Positions 34,834-44,317 are shown, numbered from the stretch's first letter. The stretch is 64,000 bases of DNA from Labilibacter sediminis (GCF_005877885.1 NZ_VCHY01000025.1:1-64000), one strand, 5' to 3'. Notes: generated by a model from the letters alone, not told the origin. Translations and numbers: made by a program.

Positions 34834-36585
34834 ATGGAAAACCAAGATGTTTTGGCTCTCGTAACCGAGAAAGCAAACCAATGGCTAGCTGGAAATTATG
34901 ATGAGGAAACTAAAAATCAAGTTTCTGAATTATTAAAAAAAGAAGACAAGTCTGATTTAATTGACGCATTTTATAAGGACTTAGAATTTGGAACCGGTGG
35001 ATTACGTGGCATAATGGGCCCGGGATCAAACCGCATGAACATTTATACTGTAGGAGCAGCTACACAAGGGCTTGCAAACTACTTAAATCAACAATTCAGC
35101 GACCTTAAAGAAATTAAGGTATGTATTGGTCACGACTGTAGAAACAACAGTAAAGAGTTTGCTGAAATTTCAGCTAAAATTCTTTCTGCAAATGGTATTA
35201 AAGCATTATTGTTTGATGATCTTCGTCCTACTCCGGAAGTATCATTCGTTATTCGCGAATTAGATTGTCAAAGTGGTATTATCATTACAGCTTCTCATAA
35301 TCCTAAAGAATATAACGGCTACAAAGCATATTGGAATGATGGAGGTCAAATGATTGCTCCTCATGACACAAATGTGATTGACGAAGTTAAAAAGATATCT
35401 TCTGTAGATGAAATTAGGTTTGAAGGTAATGATGACCTTATTGAGGTACTTGGCGAAGAAATGGACCAAAAATACCTTGACAAGGTAAAATCTATATCAT
35501 TAGATACAGGGGCCATCGAAAGAAATAAAGATTTAAAAATCGTATACACTCCAATTCACGGAACCGGGGTTAGGTTAATTCCTGCTTCATTAAGAAGCTA
35601 CGGTTTTACAAATATCATCAACATCCCGGAACAAGATGTTGTGAGTGGTGACTTCCCAACCGTAGTATCTCCAAACCCTGAAGAGCCTGCTGCTTTACAA
35701 ATGGCTGTTGATAAAGCTACAGAAATAGATGCAGATTTAGTAATGGCCTCTGACCCTGATGCTGACCGCCTAGGTATAGCCTGTAAAAATGAAAAAGGTG
35801 AGTTTATCCTTTTAAACGGAAACCAAACAGCACTTTTACTTACCTGGTACATGGTTAAAAGATGGAAAGAAAACAATCTGTTAACAGGAAAAGAATTCAT
35901 CGTTAAAACCATTGTCACCAGCGAATTACTTAAAGAAATTGCAGTCAAAAACGACATCGAGTTCTTTGATGTATATACCGGTTTTAAGTGGATTGCTGAC
36001 AAAATCAAAAGTTTCGAAGGAGAGAAAAAATATATCTGTGGTGGTGAAGAAAGCTATGGTTTTTTACCTGGTGATTACGTTAGAGACAAAGATGCTGTTG
36101 CTTCATGTGCTATGTTTGCTGAAATTGCAGCCTGGGCCAAAGATAATGGTGTAACACTTTTTGAACTGCTTCAAAACATATACTTAGAGTATGGTTACTC
36201 TAAAGAAAAGATGATTTATATCGTTAGAAAAGGTAAGTCAGGAGCTGATGAAATTCAACAAATCATGAAAGATCTTCGCGAAAATCCACCTGCTGAATTA
36301 GCCGGATCTAAAGTTTCTATCGTAAAAGATTATGCTGTATTAAAAGCCTTTAACAAATTAGAAGGAACTGATACCGATATCGATTTACCAGAAACTTCAA
36401 ACGTTTTACAATTCTTTACTGAGGATGGTTCAAAAATTAGTGTACGTCCATCAGGTACTGAACCTAAAATTAAATTTTACTTTGAGGTTCGTGGAGAAAT
36501 GAATACCAGAGAAGAGTATTATACAGCAGACGCTAAGGCTGAAGAAAAAATCAGTGCAATCGTTAAGGATTTAAAAATAGAATAG
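34834..36585 (+). CDS. Phosphohexomutase (phosphoglucomutase/phosphomannomutase)
   Basis: A 583-residue alpha-D-phosphohexomutase of the long (PgcA-like) type. It has RGIMGPGSNRMN at the front, the phosphoserine loop IITASHNPKEYNGYK (about residues 150-164), the metal loop DPDADRLGIA (about 306-315), the sugar-binding GGEESYG (about 405-411) and the phosphate-binding RPSGTEPKIK (about 544-553). It interconverts glucose-6-phosphate and glucose-1-phosphate (or the mannose forms), supplying UDP-glucose and dTDP-glucose for the neighbouring genes. Which hexose it prefers is not readable from the sequence. Confidence 0.93.
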   Translation: MENQDVLALVTEKANQWLAGNYDEETKNQVSELLKKEDKSDLIDAFYKDLEFGTGGLRGIMGPGSNRMNIYTVGAATQGLANYLNQQFSDLKEIKVCIGHDCRNNSKEFAEISAKILSANGIKALLFDDLRPTPEVSFVIRELDCQSGIIITASHNPKEYNGYKAYWNDGGQMIAPHDTNVIDEVKKISSVDEIRFEGNDDLIEVLGEEMDQKYLDKVKSISLDTGAIERNKDLKIVYTPIHGTGVRLIPASLRSYGFTNIINIPEQDVVSGDFPTVVSPNPEEPAALQMAVDKATEIDADLVMASDPDADRLGIACKNEKGEFILLNGNQTALLLTWYMVKRWKENNLLTGKEFIVKTIVTSELLKEIAVKNDIEFFDVYTGFKWIADKIKSFEGEKKYICGGEESYGFLPGDYVRDKDAVASCAMFAEIAAWAKDNGVTLFELLQNIYLEYGYSKEKMIYIVRKGKSGADEIQQIMKDLRENPPAELAGSKVSIVKDYAVLKAFNKLEGTDTDIDLPETSNVLQFFTEDGSKISVRPSGTEPKIKFYFEVRGEMNTREEYYTADAKAEEKISAIVKDLKIE

Positions 36586-36616
36586 TAAACCAATACCTGT
36601 TATTGGTAAAACATAT

Positions 36617-36657
36617 GAGGAGGCAGCTTTTTTTTTAAGCTTGCCTCCTTTTTTTTT
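36617..36657. terminator. Bidirectional terminator between phosphomutase and RecD-like gene
   Basis: A hairpin with GAGGAGGCA (about 36617-36625) pairs with TGCCTCC (36642-36648), with an inner GCTT/AAGC pairing and a T run. It ends the plus-strand gene and overlaps the end of the minus-strand gene at 36656. Confidence 0.85.
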
Positions 36658-38077
36658 AGTCAAAATATTCATCCTTAAAATTAACCAGGTATAACTTTTC
36701 TGTACATCTGGTAAAAGCCGTATATAACCAACGGTAGTAATCTCTGTTCACATTCTCTTCGGGAACAAAACCAGGATCTACAAAAACCACTTTCCATTGT
36801 CCCCCTTGCGACTTATGACAAGTCATTGCATAAGCAAACTTGACCTGTAAAGCATTATAGTATTCGTTATTTTTTACTGCTTCGTATTGTTTTCTTTTTG
36901 GCGACAATTCTGTATAATCCTCCATTACTTCATAAAAAAACTGTTCTTGTTCTTTCTGCGATAAGCCGGGCGTATCCATATTCAACACGTCTAACATTAA
37001 CTTAACATCCACCTCAAGCTCCTTATAATCAATTAATCGCACAACACAATTAACAAAGCGTTTACCATAAAGCTCTTCATAACCTTTAATCCTAACTACC
37101 TCAGCAATATCACCATTAGCAATAAAATCGACTTCCTTATTATCCTTTAGCCAGTGATAATTGTTTTTAACCACTAAAACAAAATCACCCACTGTAATTT
37201 CTTCCTCCTTATATAAAATTGAATTCCGTATTCCTTTATTGTATAGATTTGTACGCTTATTTGACCTATTCACAATTAAAGTTTCATCCATACCGTAATT
37301 GTCATACGAATCTGAAATCTTCTCAATCAACTCTTCTCCAGTCAGTCTTTCTATGTCCTTAAATCCTTCAATATCAAACTTTGGCAGTTCTGATAAAACA
37401 TCCTCTGATTCAATATCAAATCGTAAACCTGAAGAGCTATATAAAATACCACTCTCCTCCGATTGACGCACTACATCAGACAAAAAGCATTCTGTGACAT
37501 TGGCTCCGTAATACTCCAAAGTATCTTTATCCAAGGCAGGACTCTCAGAATTACCCACAGGCGGTAGCTGTGCTGAATCTCCTATTAATACAAGTTTACA
37601 ATTGCGTCCTTCAAAAACAAAGTTTAATAAATCCTCAAGTAAATTCCCGGTTCCAAAACCTGAGTATTCTCCTGAGAAACCAGAAATCATAGAGGCCTCA
37701 TCTACAAAAAAAATGGTTTCCGGTTTAAGGTTTTTACTAACATTAAAAGTACCAAAGCCATCATTGGAAGTTTTTTGCCTATATATTACTTTATGAATAG
37801 TGAAAGCTGATTTTCCCGAGAAACCAGAAAAAATTTTGGCCGCACGTCCTGTTGGCGCCATTAAAACCATTTTAAATTTCAACTCATCCAAAGCATTCAC
37901 AAATGAACTTACAAGCGACGTTTTTCCTGTACCTGCATAGCCCTTTAACAAAAAGACTGATTGTTCATTATGACTTGTAAGAAAATCCGAAAAAAGACTA
38001 ATCGCTTCCCGTTGTGAATGGGTGGGATCATGCTGAAAATACTTGCCTATGGTAGATATTAAATGTTTATTGATCAT
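36656..38077 (-). CDS. RecD-like superfamily 1 DNA helicase
   Basis: A 473-residue AAA-type ATPase of the RecD2/UvrD_C_2 class. It has Walker A GYAGTGKTS (about residues 45-53), motif Ia APTGRAAK, Walker B FFVDEASMIS, then GDSAQLPPVG. The C-terminal UvrD_C_2 region has YAMTCHKSQGGQWKVVFVD and YRWLYTAFTRCTEKLYLV. It is a probable 5'-3' DNA translocase. It is much shorter than RecD2 of Deinococcus (about 730 residues) and lacks the long N-terminal HhH part. A stand-alone repair role is inferred; no recB or recC gene is close. Confidence 0.88.
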   Translation of the reverse strand: MINKHLISTIGKYFQHDPTHSQREAISLFSDFLTSHNEQSVFLLKGYAGTGKTSLVSSFVNALDELKFKMVLMAPTGRAAKIFSGFSGKSAFTIHKVIYRQKTSNDGFGTFNVSKNLKPETIFFVDEASMISGFSGEYSGFGTGNLLEDLLNFVFEGRNCKLVLIGDSAQLPPVGNSESPALDKDTLEYYGANVTECFLSDVVRQSEESGILYSSSGLRFDIESEDVLSELPKFDIEGFKDIERLTGEELIEKISDSYDNYGMDETLIVNRSNKRTNLYNKGIRNSILYKEEEITVGDFVLVVKNNYHWLKDNKEVDFIANGDIAEVVRIKGYEELYGKRFVNCVVRLIDYKELEVDVKLMLDVLNMDTPGLSQKEQEQFFYEVMEDYTELSPKRKQYEAVKNNEYYNALQVKFAYAMTCHKSQGGQWKVVFVDPGFVPEENVNRDYYRWLYTAFTRCTEKLYLVNFKDEYFD

Positions 38078-38166
38078 TATTTTGACAAAATAACTGAAAC
38101 AAAATCTAAAATTTGATTTTTTTTTTAAATTTGTGCATTCAAACTAATACAAAAATCCAAAAAATA

Positions 38167-38796
38167 ATGAAAACAGTAATTCAAATTGTACTTATTATCG
38201 CAATTGTTGGTTTAGGATATTTTTGCTACGATAGCATTAACAGTGTTATCGAGTTTAATAGAATTCAAAAAGTTCGACAAGATATTAACATTGATAAACT
38301 TAAAGATATCAGAACTGCCCAGGTTGCCTACAAAACAGTTAATGAAAAGTACACTGGTAACTTTGACACGCTTATTAACTTTGTAAAAACAGATTCTTTA
38401 CTGTTAATTAAAAAAGAAGGTAGTCTTTCTGATAGTTTGTTAGAAGCTGGTTGGACTGAAGAAAAAGCACTTAAGCTTGGTATGATTAAACGTGATACAA
38501 TTTTAGTAAGTGTACTAGATTCATTATTTACAAATAATTATCCAATTGATTCTTTACGTTACGTTCCTTTTGTTGAAGGCGAAGAGTATGAGTTAGGTTC
38601 AGGTGTTGTTCAAACAGGTTCCGGCGTAAAAGTTCAAGTATTTGAAGCTAAAATTCACAACAACATTTACCTTGATGGTCTTGACAAACAAGAAATCATT
38701 AACCTAAACGATAAGGCTTTAAAGCTTGAGAAGTATCCTGGACTAAAAGTTGGTTCATTAGAAGAAACAAACAATAACGCAGGTAACTGGGAGTAA
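38167..38796 (+). CDS. Single-pass membrane protein, unknown function
   Basis: A 209-residue protein of unknown function. It starts MKTVIQIVLIIAIVGLGYF, a signal anchor; the longer reading from 38113 adds 18 residues unlike a membrane anchor and is rejected. The remainder is soluble, with an alpha-helical run (QKVRQDINIDKLKDIRTAQ) followed by mixed beta-rich stretches (YVPFVEGEEYELGSG). The layout of an N-terminal helix then a pilin-like globular part is slightly like pseudopilins, but no Glu5-type processing site is present. It is followed by a DUF3822 gene after 54 bases. Confidence 0.7.
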   Translation: MKTVIQIVLIIAIVGLGYFCYDSINSVIEFNRIQKVRQDINIDKLKDIRTAQVAYKTVNEKYTGNFDTLINFVKTDSLLLIKKEGSLSDSLLEAGWTEEKALKLGMIKRDTILVSVLDSLFTNNYPIDSLRYVPFVEGEEYELGSGVVQTGSGVKVQVFEAKIHNNIYLDGLDKQEIINLNDKALKLEKYPGLKVGSLEETNNNAGNWE

Positions 38797-38850
38797 TTTA
38801 TTTTACTTTGTTAGGAGATAGTAAAAACTACTTCATTGTAAAATAATATT

Positions 38851-39705
38851 ATGAGCAATTATTCTGTTATCGATCAAAATTTCGATAAAAACATTACAAC
38901 ATCATATTTTTTATCCATCCAGCTTACGCTGGATGGATTTTCTTTTTGTGTACTTGACCCAGTAAGCAACGAATACATTCAATTTGAAAAAATAAATGCC
39001 AGTCTAAATAAGAGCTTGTATGAAACTCTAAAAAAAGAACTAGCAAACAACAGCTTACTAAAATATCCTTACCAAAAAATATTTATTACCTACTATACGT
39101 CTGAGTATACACTAATACCTAGTCCCCTATATCAAAAAGGGCATGAAGAAACTTATCTTGATTTTTGCATATTAAATAACACAGACAATTTTGATAATTG
39201 CATTTTTAGCAATAAAATTAAGATGGCTGATTCTGTTTGTATATTTCGAATGCCCAAAAATATTGTTGATCTGATAGAACAAAACTTCGATGAGACTCAT
39301 TATTTCTGTCAGGCAACTCCATTTATTGAATCCTCCTTACTTAACAGCACATCAGATTCCAGCCTGTACCACGTACACATAGACCTTCAGCTGTCATCAT
39401 TTGATATTATTGTTACCTCTGGTAACAACTTAAAAATGCACAATTTATTTAAATATAACGATCAAAAGGATTTTTTATACTATACCCTGCTCATTTTTGA
39501 ACAACTCAAACTTGACACCCACTCTACAAAAGTGTTTCTCTCAGGTAAAATTGATAAATCAACAGACATCTACCTATTAATAAAAAAGTACGTTAAACAA
39601 GTTGAAATAAAAAGGGATACCAAACACTTTAAATTCGCCAACATCTTTAAAAACATTCCATTACAAGATCAACTAAATTTGTTTAATACTCCACTATGCG
39701 TATAA
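38851..39705 (+). CDS. DUF3822 family protein
   Basis: A 284-residue protein of the Bacteroidota DUF3822 family, here with the usual partner: rsmD overlaps its last 10 bases. DUF3822 proteins are predicted to have an actin-like ATPase fold; the recurrent strands (FFLSIQLTLDGFSFCVLD at the front and SSLYHVHIDLQLSSFDIIVT in the middle) fit two such subdomains. The function is not established. The repeated DUF3822-rsmD coupling suggests a link to ribosome maturation, which is an inference. Confidence 0.82.
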   Translation: MSNYSVIDQNFDKNITTSYFLSIQLTLDGFSFCVLDPVSNEYIQFEKINASLNKSLYETLKKELANNSLLKYPYQKIFITYYTSEYTLIPSPLYQKGHEETYLDFCILNNTDNFDNCIFSNKIKMADSVCIFRMPKNIVDLIEQNFDETHYFCQATPFIESSLLNSTSDSSLYHVHIDLQLSSFDIIVTSGNNLKMHNLFKYNDQKDFLYYTLLIFEQLKLDTHSTKVFLSGKIDKSTDIYLLIKKYVKQVEIKRDTKHFKFANIFKNIPLQDQLNLFNTPLCV

Positions 39706-40238
39706 TTAGCGGCTCATTAAAAGGACGAAGATTTTCTCCTCCAAAAAGTTTTAAAGCTCGTCCTACGACCGACTTTGCAAAAGAAAACCTTTTTAATATT
39801 TTAAATAACACCATTGAATATTCCAACTTAAAAGTTCTTGATATTTTTGGAGGCACAGGAAGTATAAGCTTTGAATTTGCATCACGCGGAGTTACAGATA
39901 TCACATGCGTAGAGCTTAACTTTAACCACTTTAAGTTTATTAAAAAAACAGTTGAGGAACTTGATTTGTCTTCAAAAATTAGAGCAATAAAAGGTGACGC
40001 CTTTAAATTTATTGAAAAAACCAATGAAAAATTTGACCTGATATTTGCTGATCCCCCTTATGATTTAAAGGATTCAGAAACGATTCCGGACTTAATTTTA
40101 AAAAATGAACTTTTAAACAAGGATGGCTTACTTATTTTTGAACACTCCGGAAGGGTTAATTTTAACGGACATCCTAATTTTATAGAAAACAGAGACAACG
40201 GAAAAGTTATATTCACCTTTTTTAAACCATCAATTTAA
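39696..40238 (+). CDS. rsmD: 16S rRNA (guanine966-N2)-methyltransferase RsmD
   Basis: A 180-residue SAM-dependent methyltransferase. It has MRIISGSLKGRRF at the start (a family hallmark), the SAM loop LDIFGGTGSISFE (about 48-60), and the catalytic motif ADPPYDL (about 113-119). It methylates G966 of 16S rRNA in the assembled 30S subunit. It overlaps the DUF3822 gene by 10 bases, so the two are coupled. It is convergent with xerD across a perfect terminator (40246-40278). Confidence 0.95.
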   Translation: MRIISGSLKGRRFSPPKSFKARPTTDFAKENLFNILNNTIEYSNLKVLDIFGGTGSISFEFASRGVTDITCVELNFNHFKFIKKTVEELDLSSKIRAIKGDAFKFIEKTNEKFDLIFADPPYDLKDSETIPDLILKNELLNKDGLLIFEHSGRVNFNGHPNFIENRDNGKVIFTFFKPSI

Positions 40239-40245
40239 GACATAA

Positions 40246-40278
40246 AAAAAGAGGAGTGGTTGCAATACTCCTCTTTTT
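40246..40278. terminator. Bidirectional terminator between rsmD and xerD
   Basis: A perfect 12-bp stem AAAAAGAGGAGT (40246-40257) / ACTCCTCTTTTT (40267-40278) has T runs on both strands between the two convergent genes. Confidence 0.93.
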
Positions 40279-40298
40279 AATGACAATATTAAATTCAA

Positions 40299-41198
40299 TT
40301 ACGATCTTGGATGAAATTGAATTAAAGTATTTTTCAAATACTCTTTATCTAAATGAGTATAAATTTCCGTTGTAATAATAGACTCATGTCCTAACATCTC
40401 CTGAACAGCACGTAAATTTGCTCCTCCATCAATCAAATGTGTTGCAAACGAATGTCTAAATGTATGTGGACTTACATTTTTACTAAATCCTAATTTCCCA
40501 ACTAAGTTTTTAATAATTGTAAAAATCATTACACGAGATAACTTCTTACCTCTTCTGTTTAAGAAAAGTACATCTTCACTATCAACATGAATTTTAAGAT
40601 TTCTTCTGTACTCACTTAAGTAAAGATTAATCTCTTTAATAGCTTTTGTACTAATCGGAACCAATCGTTCCTTATTTCCTTTTCCTTCTATTTTTATGAA
40701 ACCTGACTCGAAAAACAAATTTGATATTTTCAGATCAATTAACTCCGACACCCTCAAGCCACAACTATACAAAGTTTCTAAAATAGCTTTATTTCTTTGT
40801 CCTTCTGGTTTTTTTGTATCAATGGCATTTATAATACTATCAATTTCTTCTACCGATAAAATTTCAGGAAGTTTTCTACCAATCTTTGGAGACTCTAATA
40901 AAGCTGTAGGATCTCTATCTATCTTCTCTTCAATTAATAAAAACTTGTAGAATGACTTAATACCACTGATAATTCTGGCTTGGGTACGAGGACTAATTCC
41001 TTTTTGAGTTACCCACTCCATCATTTCCTTCAAATGTGCTAAAACAACACCTTCAGGACCAAATTTGTATCCTTTTTCATTTAAAAAATGCACCAACTTA
41101 GTCAGGTCAGTGACATAGGCATGTATCGAATTGTCCGACAGCCCTTTTTCGACTTTCAGATAACCTCTGAAGTCTTCAATTTCTGATTCCCAAATCAT
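40299..41198 (-). CDS. xerD: Site-specific tyrosine recombinase XerD
   Basis: A 299-residue recombinase. The catalytic set is complete: Arg149 in CGLRVSEL, Lys173 in GKGNKER, His245 and Arg248 in PHTFRHSFATHL, His271 in LGHESI and Tyr280 in IYTHLDKEY. The length and SAM-like N-terminal domain are those of XerC/XerD dimer-resolving recombinases, not phage integrases. It resolves chromosome dimers at dif together with XerC/XerA-type partners. The partner and dif are not in the window. The gene stands alone. Confidence 0.94.
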   Translation of the reverse strand: MIWESEIEDFRGYLKVEKGLSDNSIHAYVTDLTKLVHFLNEKGYKFGPEGVVLAHLKEMMEWVTQKGISPRTQARIISGIKSFYKFLLIEEKIDRDPTALLESPKIGRKLPEILSVEEIDSIINAIDTKKPEGQRNKAILETLYSCGLRVSELIDLKISNLFFESGFIKIEGKGNKERLVPISTKAIKEINLYLSEYRRNLKIHVDSEDVLFLNRRGKKLSRVMIFTIIKNLVGKLGFSKNVSPHTFRHSFATHLIDGGANLRAVQEMLGHESIITTEIYTHLDKEYLKNTLIQFHPRS

Positions 41199-42062
41199 GA
41201 TCTTTGTGTTAAATTAATATGTAATATAATATCAAGTAAATATATATATATAAGTTTTTTGAGTCAAGTAATTCATCATTTTTTTTATGTAAACACAACT
41301 CATTAACACGCTAGAGGTATTTAAACATACTTAATTATATTTATTTTTATCTTCTTAAATCCTTACAATCTCATATACATTACTTTAACCCACTTATATT
41401 TTACAACCAACAACACCACATATTATTATATATTTAGCCCTAATGCTTACTCAAACTATATCATTAATAATCTTTCATTCATTACTATTGACATTAATCA
41501 TGTTTCCATTTAAAGAAATCACATAACATTAAATACACAATAGCACTAATGCTCAATTTATATAATTGATTATTAATAATACAAATTCATAACTCCTACT
41601 GACACTACCTACTTCTTTACGATTAAAAATGATACATTAATTTCAGGATAGAAAACTACAACTGTCGCTAACACATAAAATTAAAATTTAGATAAAGTTG
41701 GATAATTTATCTCCTTATAAAACTCGTCATATAATAAATTTTGGAATAATGCAGTTACTTCACTTTAATTTAAGCCTGTAACAATTAATACTAACATCAA
41801 CACCATAATGGTCTATAATAAAACTGTAAGATATTATTGAGTTTTATTTTCAATTTGAAATTTAGAATGGTTCTATTAGTTAAAATTTGTGAATATTTAT
41901 TAAGGACCCATATAATAATGCCACAGATGAAAACACCACTATCCTACTGCTAAACTGATACTTACAACCTAAAGTAAAAATATCAACTTTAACATTTAAG
42001 ATTTAAGCGTATATATCTAGCCTCAAAAACTTGCAATTTTAAATTATTGTTGTCTAATTCTG
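41199..42062. other. Long AT-rich non-coding gap upstream of aroQ
   Basis: About 860 bases of strongly AT-rich DNA separate the divergent xerD and aroQ genes. Both strands have frequent stops and no coding frame is credible. There is a short TA dinucleotide run near 41240-41252. I see no repeat copy, no inverted repeat of note, no tRNA and no -7 box for xerD. It must include both gene leaders. Confidence 0.6.
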
Positions 42063-42093
42063 TTTAAAATCAAATAAGTTTTCAATACCTTTG
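42063..42093 (+). promoter_or_regulatory. Promoter of the aroQ-pyk operon
   Basis: The -7 box TACCTTTG (42086-42093, followed by CGGC) and a near -33 box TTTA (42063-42066) with a 19-base spacer match the Bacteroidota promoter form. It lies 68 bases before the aroQ ATG. Confidence 0.65.
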
Positions 42094-42161
42094 CGGCAGT
42101 TTAGTAGGGTAAGTTTGAAGTGATATAAATAATTAAGAATCTACTACAATTAGTTACAACA

Positions 42162-42581
42162 ATGAAGCTTTTAATTTTAAATGGTCCTAACCTTAATTTA
42201 TTAGGAAAAAGAGAGGTTAGTATCTATGGGAACAAGTCATTTGATAATTATTATATTGATTTACAAGATCAATTCCCTCAAATTGAACTTTCATATTTTC
42301 AATCGAATAACGAAGGTGAAATAATTGATAAGATTCATGAAGTTGGTTTTAACTACGATGGAATTGTTCTTAATGCCGGAGCCTACACCCATACATCAGT
42401 AGCTATAGCTGATGCCATATCCGGAGTCACCTCTCCGGTTATTGAAGTACATATATCAAATGTTTTTAAAAGAGAATCTTTCCGTCATCATTCATACATA
42501 TCTTCTGTATGCATGGGAACAATTGCCGGTTTTGGTTTAGATTCTTATAAATTAGCCATTGAGGCCTTCACAAAGAAATAA
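42162..42581 (+). CDS. aroQ: 3-dehydroquinate dehydratase (type II)
   Basis: A 139-residue shikimate-pathway enzyme. It has LNGPNLNLLGKRE at the front, catalytic Tyr22 in SIYG (the loop lid), and the SNNEGEIID block. Asn72 is in LNAGAYTHTS and His98 in IEVHISN, so the type II active site is complete. It dehydrates 3-dehydroquinate. The pyruvate kinase gene follows 52 bases later and they probably share the promoter at 42063-42093. Confidence 0.96.
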   Translation: MKLLILNGPNLNLLGKREVSIYGNKSFDNYYIDLQDQFPQIELSYFQSNNEGEIIDKIHEVGFNYDGIVLNAGAYTHTSVAIADAISGVTSPVIEVHISNVFKRESFRHHSYISSVCMGTIAGFGLDSYKLAIEAFTKK

Positions 42582-42633
42582 CATATTTGAAATATATTTT
42601 TGCCCAGATAAGAAAATTGAAATAAATAATTAG

Positions 42634-44073
42634 TTGATGAAAAAGTTTACAAAAATTGTTGCTACTGTGTCAGACATGATGTGTGACGAAGAGTACGTAA
42701 GAAAACTGATCAAATCAGGTGTTAATGTTGTGAGATTAAACACAGCTCACATGGACAAAGAAGGACTTGGAAGAGTTGTTGATACTGTTAGAAGCATCTC
42801 TGAAAAAGTGGCCATTTTAGTGGATACTAAAGGTCCGGAAATTCGTACTACACCAACTGAAGATGGTAACAAAATTCTTGTTGCTAAGGGTGATACGCTT
42901 ATGGTAAAAGGTGATCCTGAGTGTAAATCAACAGCAGAATGCATTTGCGTTTCTTATGAAGATTTCGTTAAGGACATGTCAGAAGGTGGCGACATCCTTA
43001 TTGATGATGGTGAAACTGCTCTTAAAGTGATTGAGAAAAAAGATGATCACTTAGTTTGTAGAGTTGAAAATGACGGAGAAATTGGTGGCAAGAAAAGTGT
43101 AAACGTTCCTGGTGTTCGCATCAACTTGCCTTCGTTAACTGAAAAAGATATTAAATTTATCGGTTATGCTGCAGAAAAAGATATCGATTTTATTGCACAC
43201 TCTTTTGTAAGACACGCACAAGATGTTGCTGACGTACAAAAAGAATTAGATCGTCTTGAGTACCCAGCAAAAATCATCGCGAAAATTGAAAACCAAGAAG
43301 GTGTTGAAAACATCGACGAAATCATTGAATCTGTATATGGTGTAATGATTGCTCGTGGTGACATGGGTATTGAAATTGCTCAAGAAAAAATCCCTGGAAT
43401 TCAGCGTCAATTAATCAGAAAGTGTGTTGAGCGCAAGAAGCCAGTAATTGTAGCAACTCAAATGTTACATACAATGATCAAAAATCCTCGTCCAACACGT
43501 GCTGAGGTAACTGACGTAGCAAACGCTATTTATTACAGAACTGATGCCATCATGCTTAGTGGAGAAACTGCTTATGGTGATTATGGTGTTGAAGCAGTAA
43601 AAACAATGGCTTCAATTGCTCATGAAGTAGAAGCTGCTAAAGATAGCCGTAACGATATTCCTGTACCTAACTTCTCAAAAAGTAAAACAGCTTATTTAGC
43701 TGATACTGCATTAAGAGCTGCTGAAGATTTAGGTGTAAAGGCTGTAATTACAGACAGTTTCACTGGACGTACAGCTCGTTACTTAGCTGCTTTCCGTGAA
43801 AGAACTCCTATCTATGCTCTTTGTTACAACAAGAGAATTGCCAGAGAGTTAAACCTTTCATATGGTGTTACTCCAAGAATTATGGCTCAAGGTGCTTCTA
43901 AAGAAGAAATCTTAGTTAAAACTCTTGATAAACTTAAAAAGAAAGAAGTATTAAAAGACGAAGATGTTGTTGCATACTTAGGCGGAAGCTTTGGTATCGG
44001 TGGCGGAACTAACTTCTTAGAAATTATTTCTGTTGAAAAACTTCGTGCTAAGACTTTAGAGTTAATAGGATAA
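42634..44073 (+). CDS. pyk: Pyruvate kinase (Bacteroidota-type)
   Basis: A 479-residue pyruvate kinase. It has the phosphoenolpyruvate and metal loop DTKGPEIRT, IARGDMGIEI and QMLHTMIKNPRPTRAEV, all expected. The N-terminal loop is the clade form VRLNTAHM in place of the usual RLNFSHG, so the serine that helps bind K+ in other enzymes is Ala here. The Arg and Asn are kept. The front ATVSDMMCDE is also different from the common ATIGPAS. It makes ATP and pyruvate, and ends glycolysis. A strong terminator follows at 44095. Confidence 0.95.
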   Translation: MMKKFTKIVATVSDMMCDEEYVRKLIKSGVNVVRLNTAHMDKEGLGRVVDTVRSISEKVAILVDTKGPEIRTTPTEDGNKILVAKGDTLMVKGDPECKSTAECICVSYEDFVKDMSEGGDILIDDGETALKVIEKKDDHLVCRVENDGEIGGKKSVNVPGVRINLPSLTEKDIKFIGYAAEKDIDFIAHSFVRHAQDVADVQKELDRLEYPAKIIAKIENQEGVENIDEIIESVYGVMIARGDMGIEIAQEKIPGIQRQLIRKCVERKKPVIVATQMLHTMIKNPRPTRAEVTDVANAIYYRTDAIMLSGETAYGDYGVEAVKTMASIAHEVEAAKDSRNDIPVPNFSKSKTAYLADTALRAAEDLGVKAVITDSFTGRTARYLAAFRERTPIYALCYNKRIARELNLSYGVTPRIMAQGASKEEILVKTLDKLKKKEVLKDEDVVAYLGGSFGIGGGTNFLEIISVEKLRAKTLELIG

Positions 44074-44094
44074 TATCATCCTTTATAAAATACG

Positions 44095-44130
44095 AGGAGG
44101 TTGCTTTTATTAGTAACCTCCTTTTTTTTT
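44095..44130 (+). terminator. Rho-independent terminator of pyk
   Basis: The stem AGGAGGTTGC / GTAACCTCCT (one G-T pair) is followed by a run of ten Ts, about 20 bases after the pyk stop. Confidence 0.9.
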
Positions 44131-44150
44131 GCTTAAAAATTACAGTAGCT

Positions 44151-44317
44151 TTAACCCGAAATATGCATTAGAAAATCTATTACACATTGAAATCACTTCA
44201 AAACAAGATACTTTGTTGCTCCACTTCAACTCACCAGAACGATGCTATGCCTCGTTTCAGTAAAGCCTTGTTTTAATGTGCATTCAATGCTCATGACGAA
44301 GTTCTAATACATAATTC
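44151..44317 (+). repeat. MITE-like intergenic repeat, copy C (about 167 bp)
   Basis: The left end TTAACCCGAAATATGC matches copy A, and it continues into GCATTAGAAAATCTA. The core ACCAGAACGATGCTATGCC (about 44234-44252) is almost identical to copy A. The right end GTTCTAATACATAATTCC has the inner part of the terminal repeat, but the outer CGGGTTAA has decayed. It is in the same orientation as copy A, just after the pyk terminator. Confidence 0.75.

Noticed and set aside
36656-38077. RecD-like helicase as part of a RecBCD locus or anti-phage system
   Set aside because: No recB, recC, nuclease or defence partner lies nearby; neighbours are unrelated housekeeping genes.
40299-41198. XerD as a phage or genomic-island integrase
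   Set aside because: Size, catalytic set and isolation from phage genes match housekeeping XerC/XerD, and no island boundary or attachment repeat was seen.
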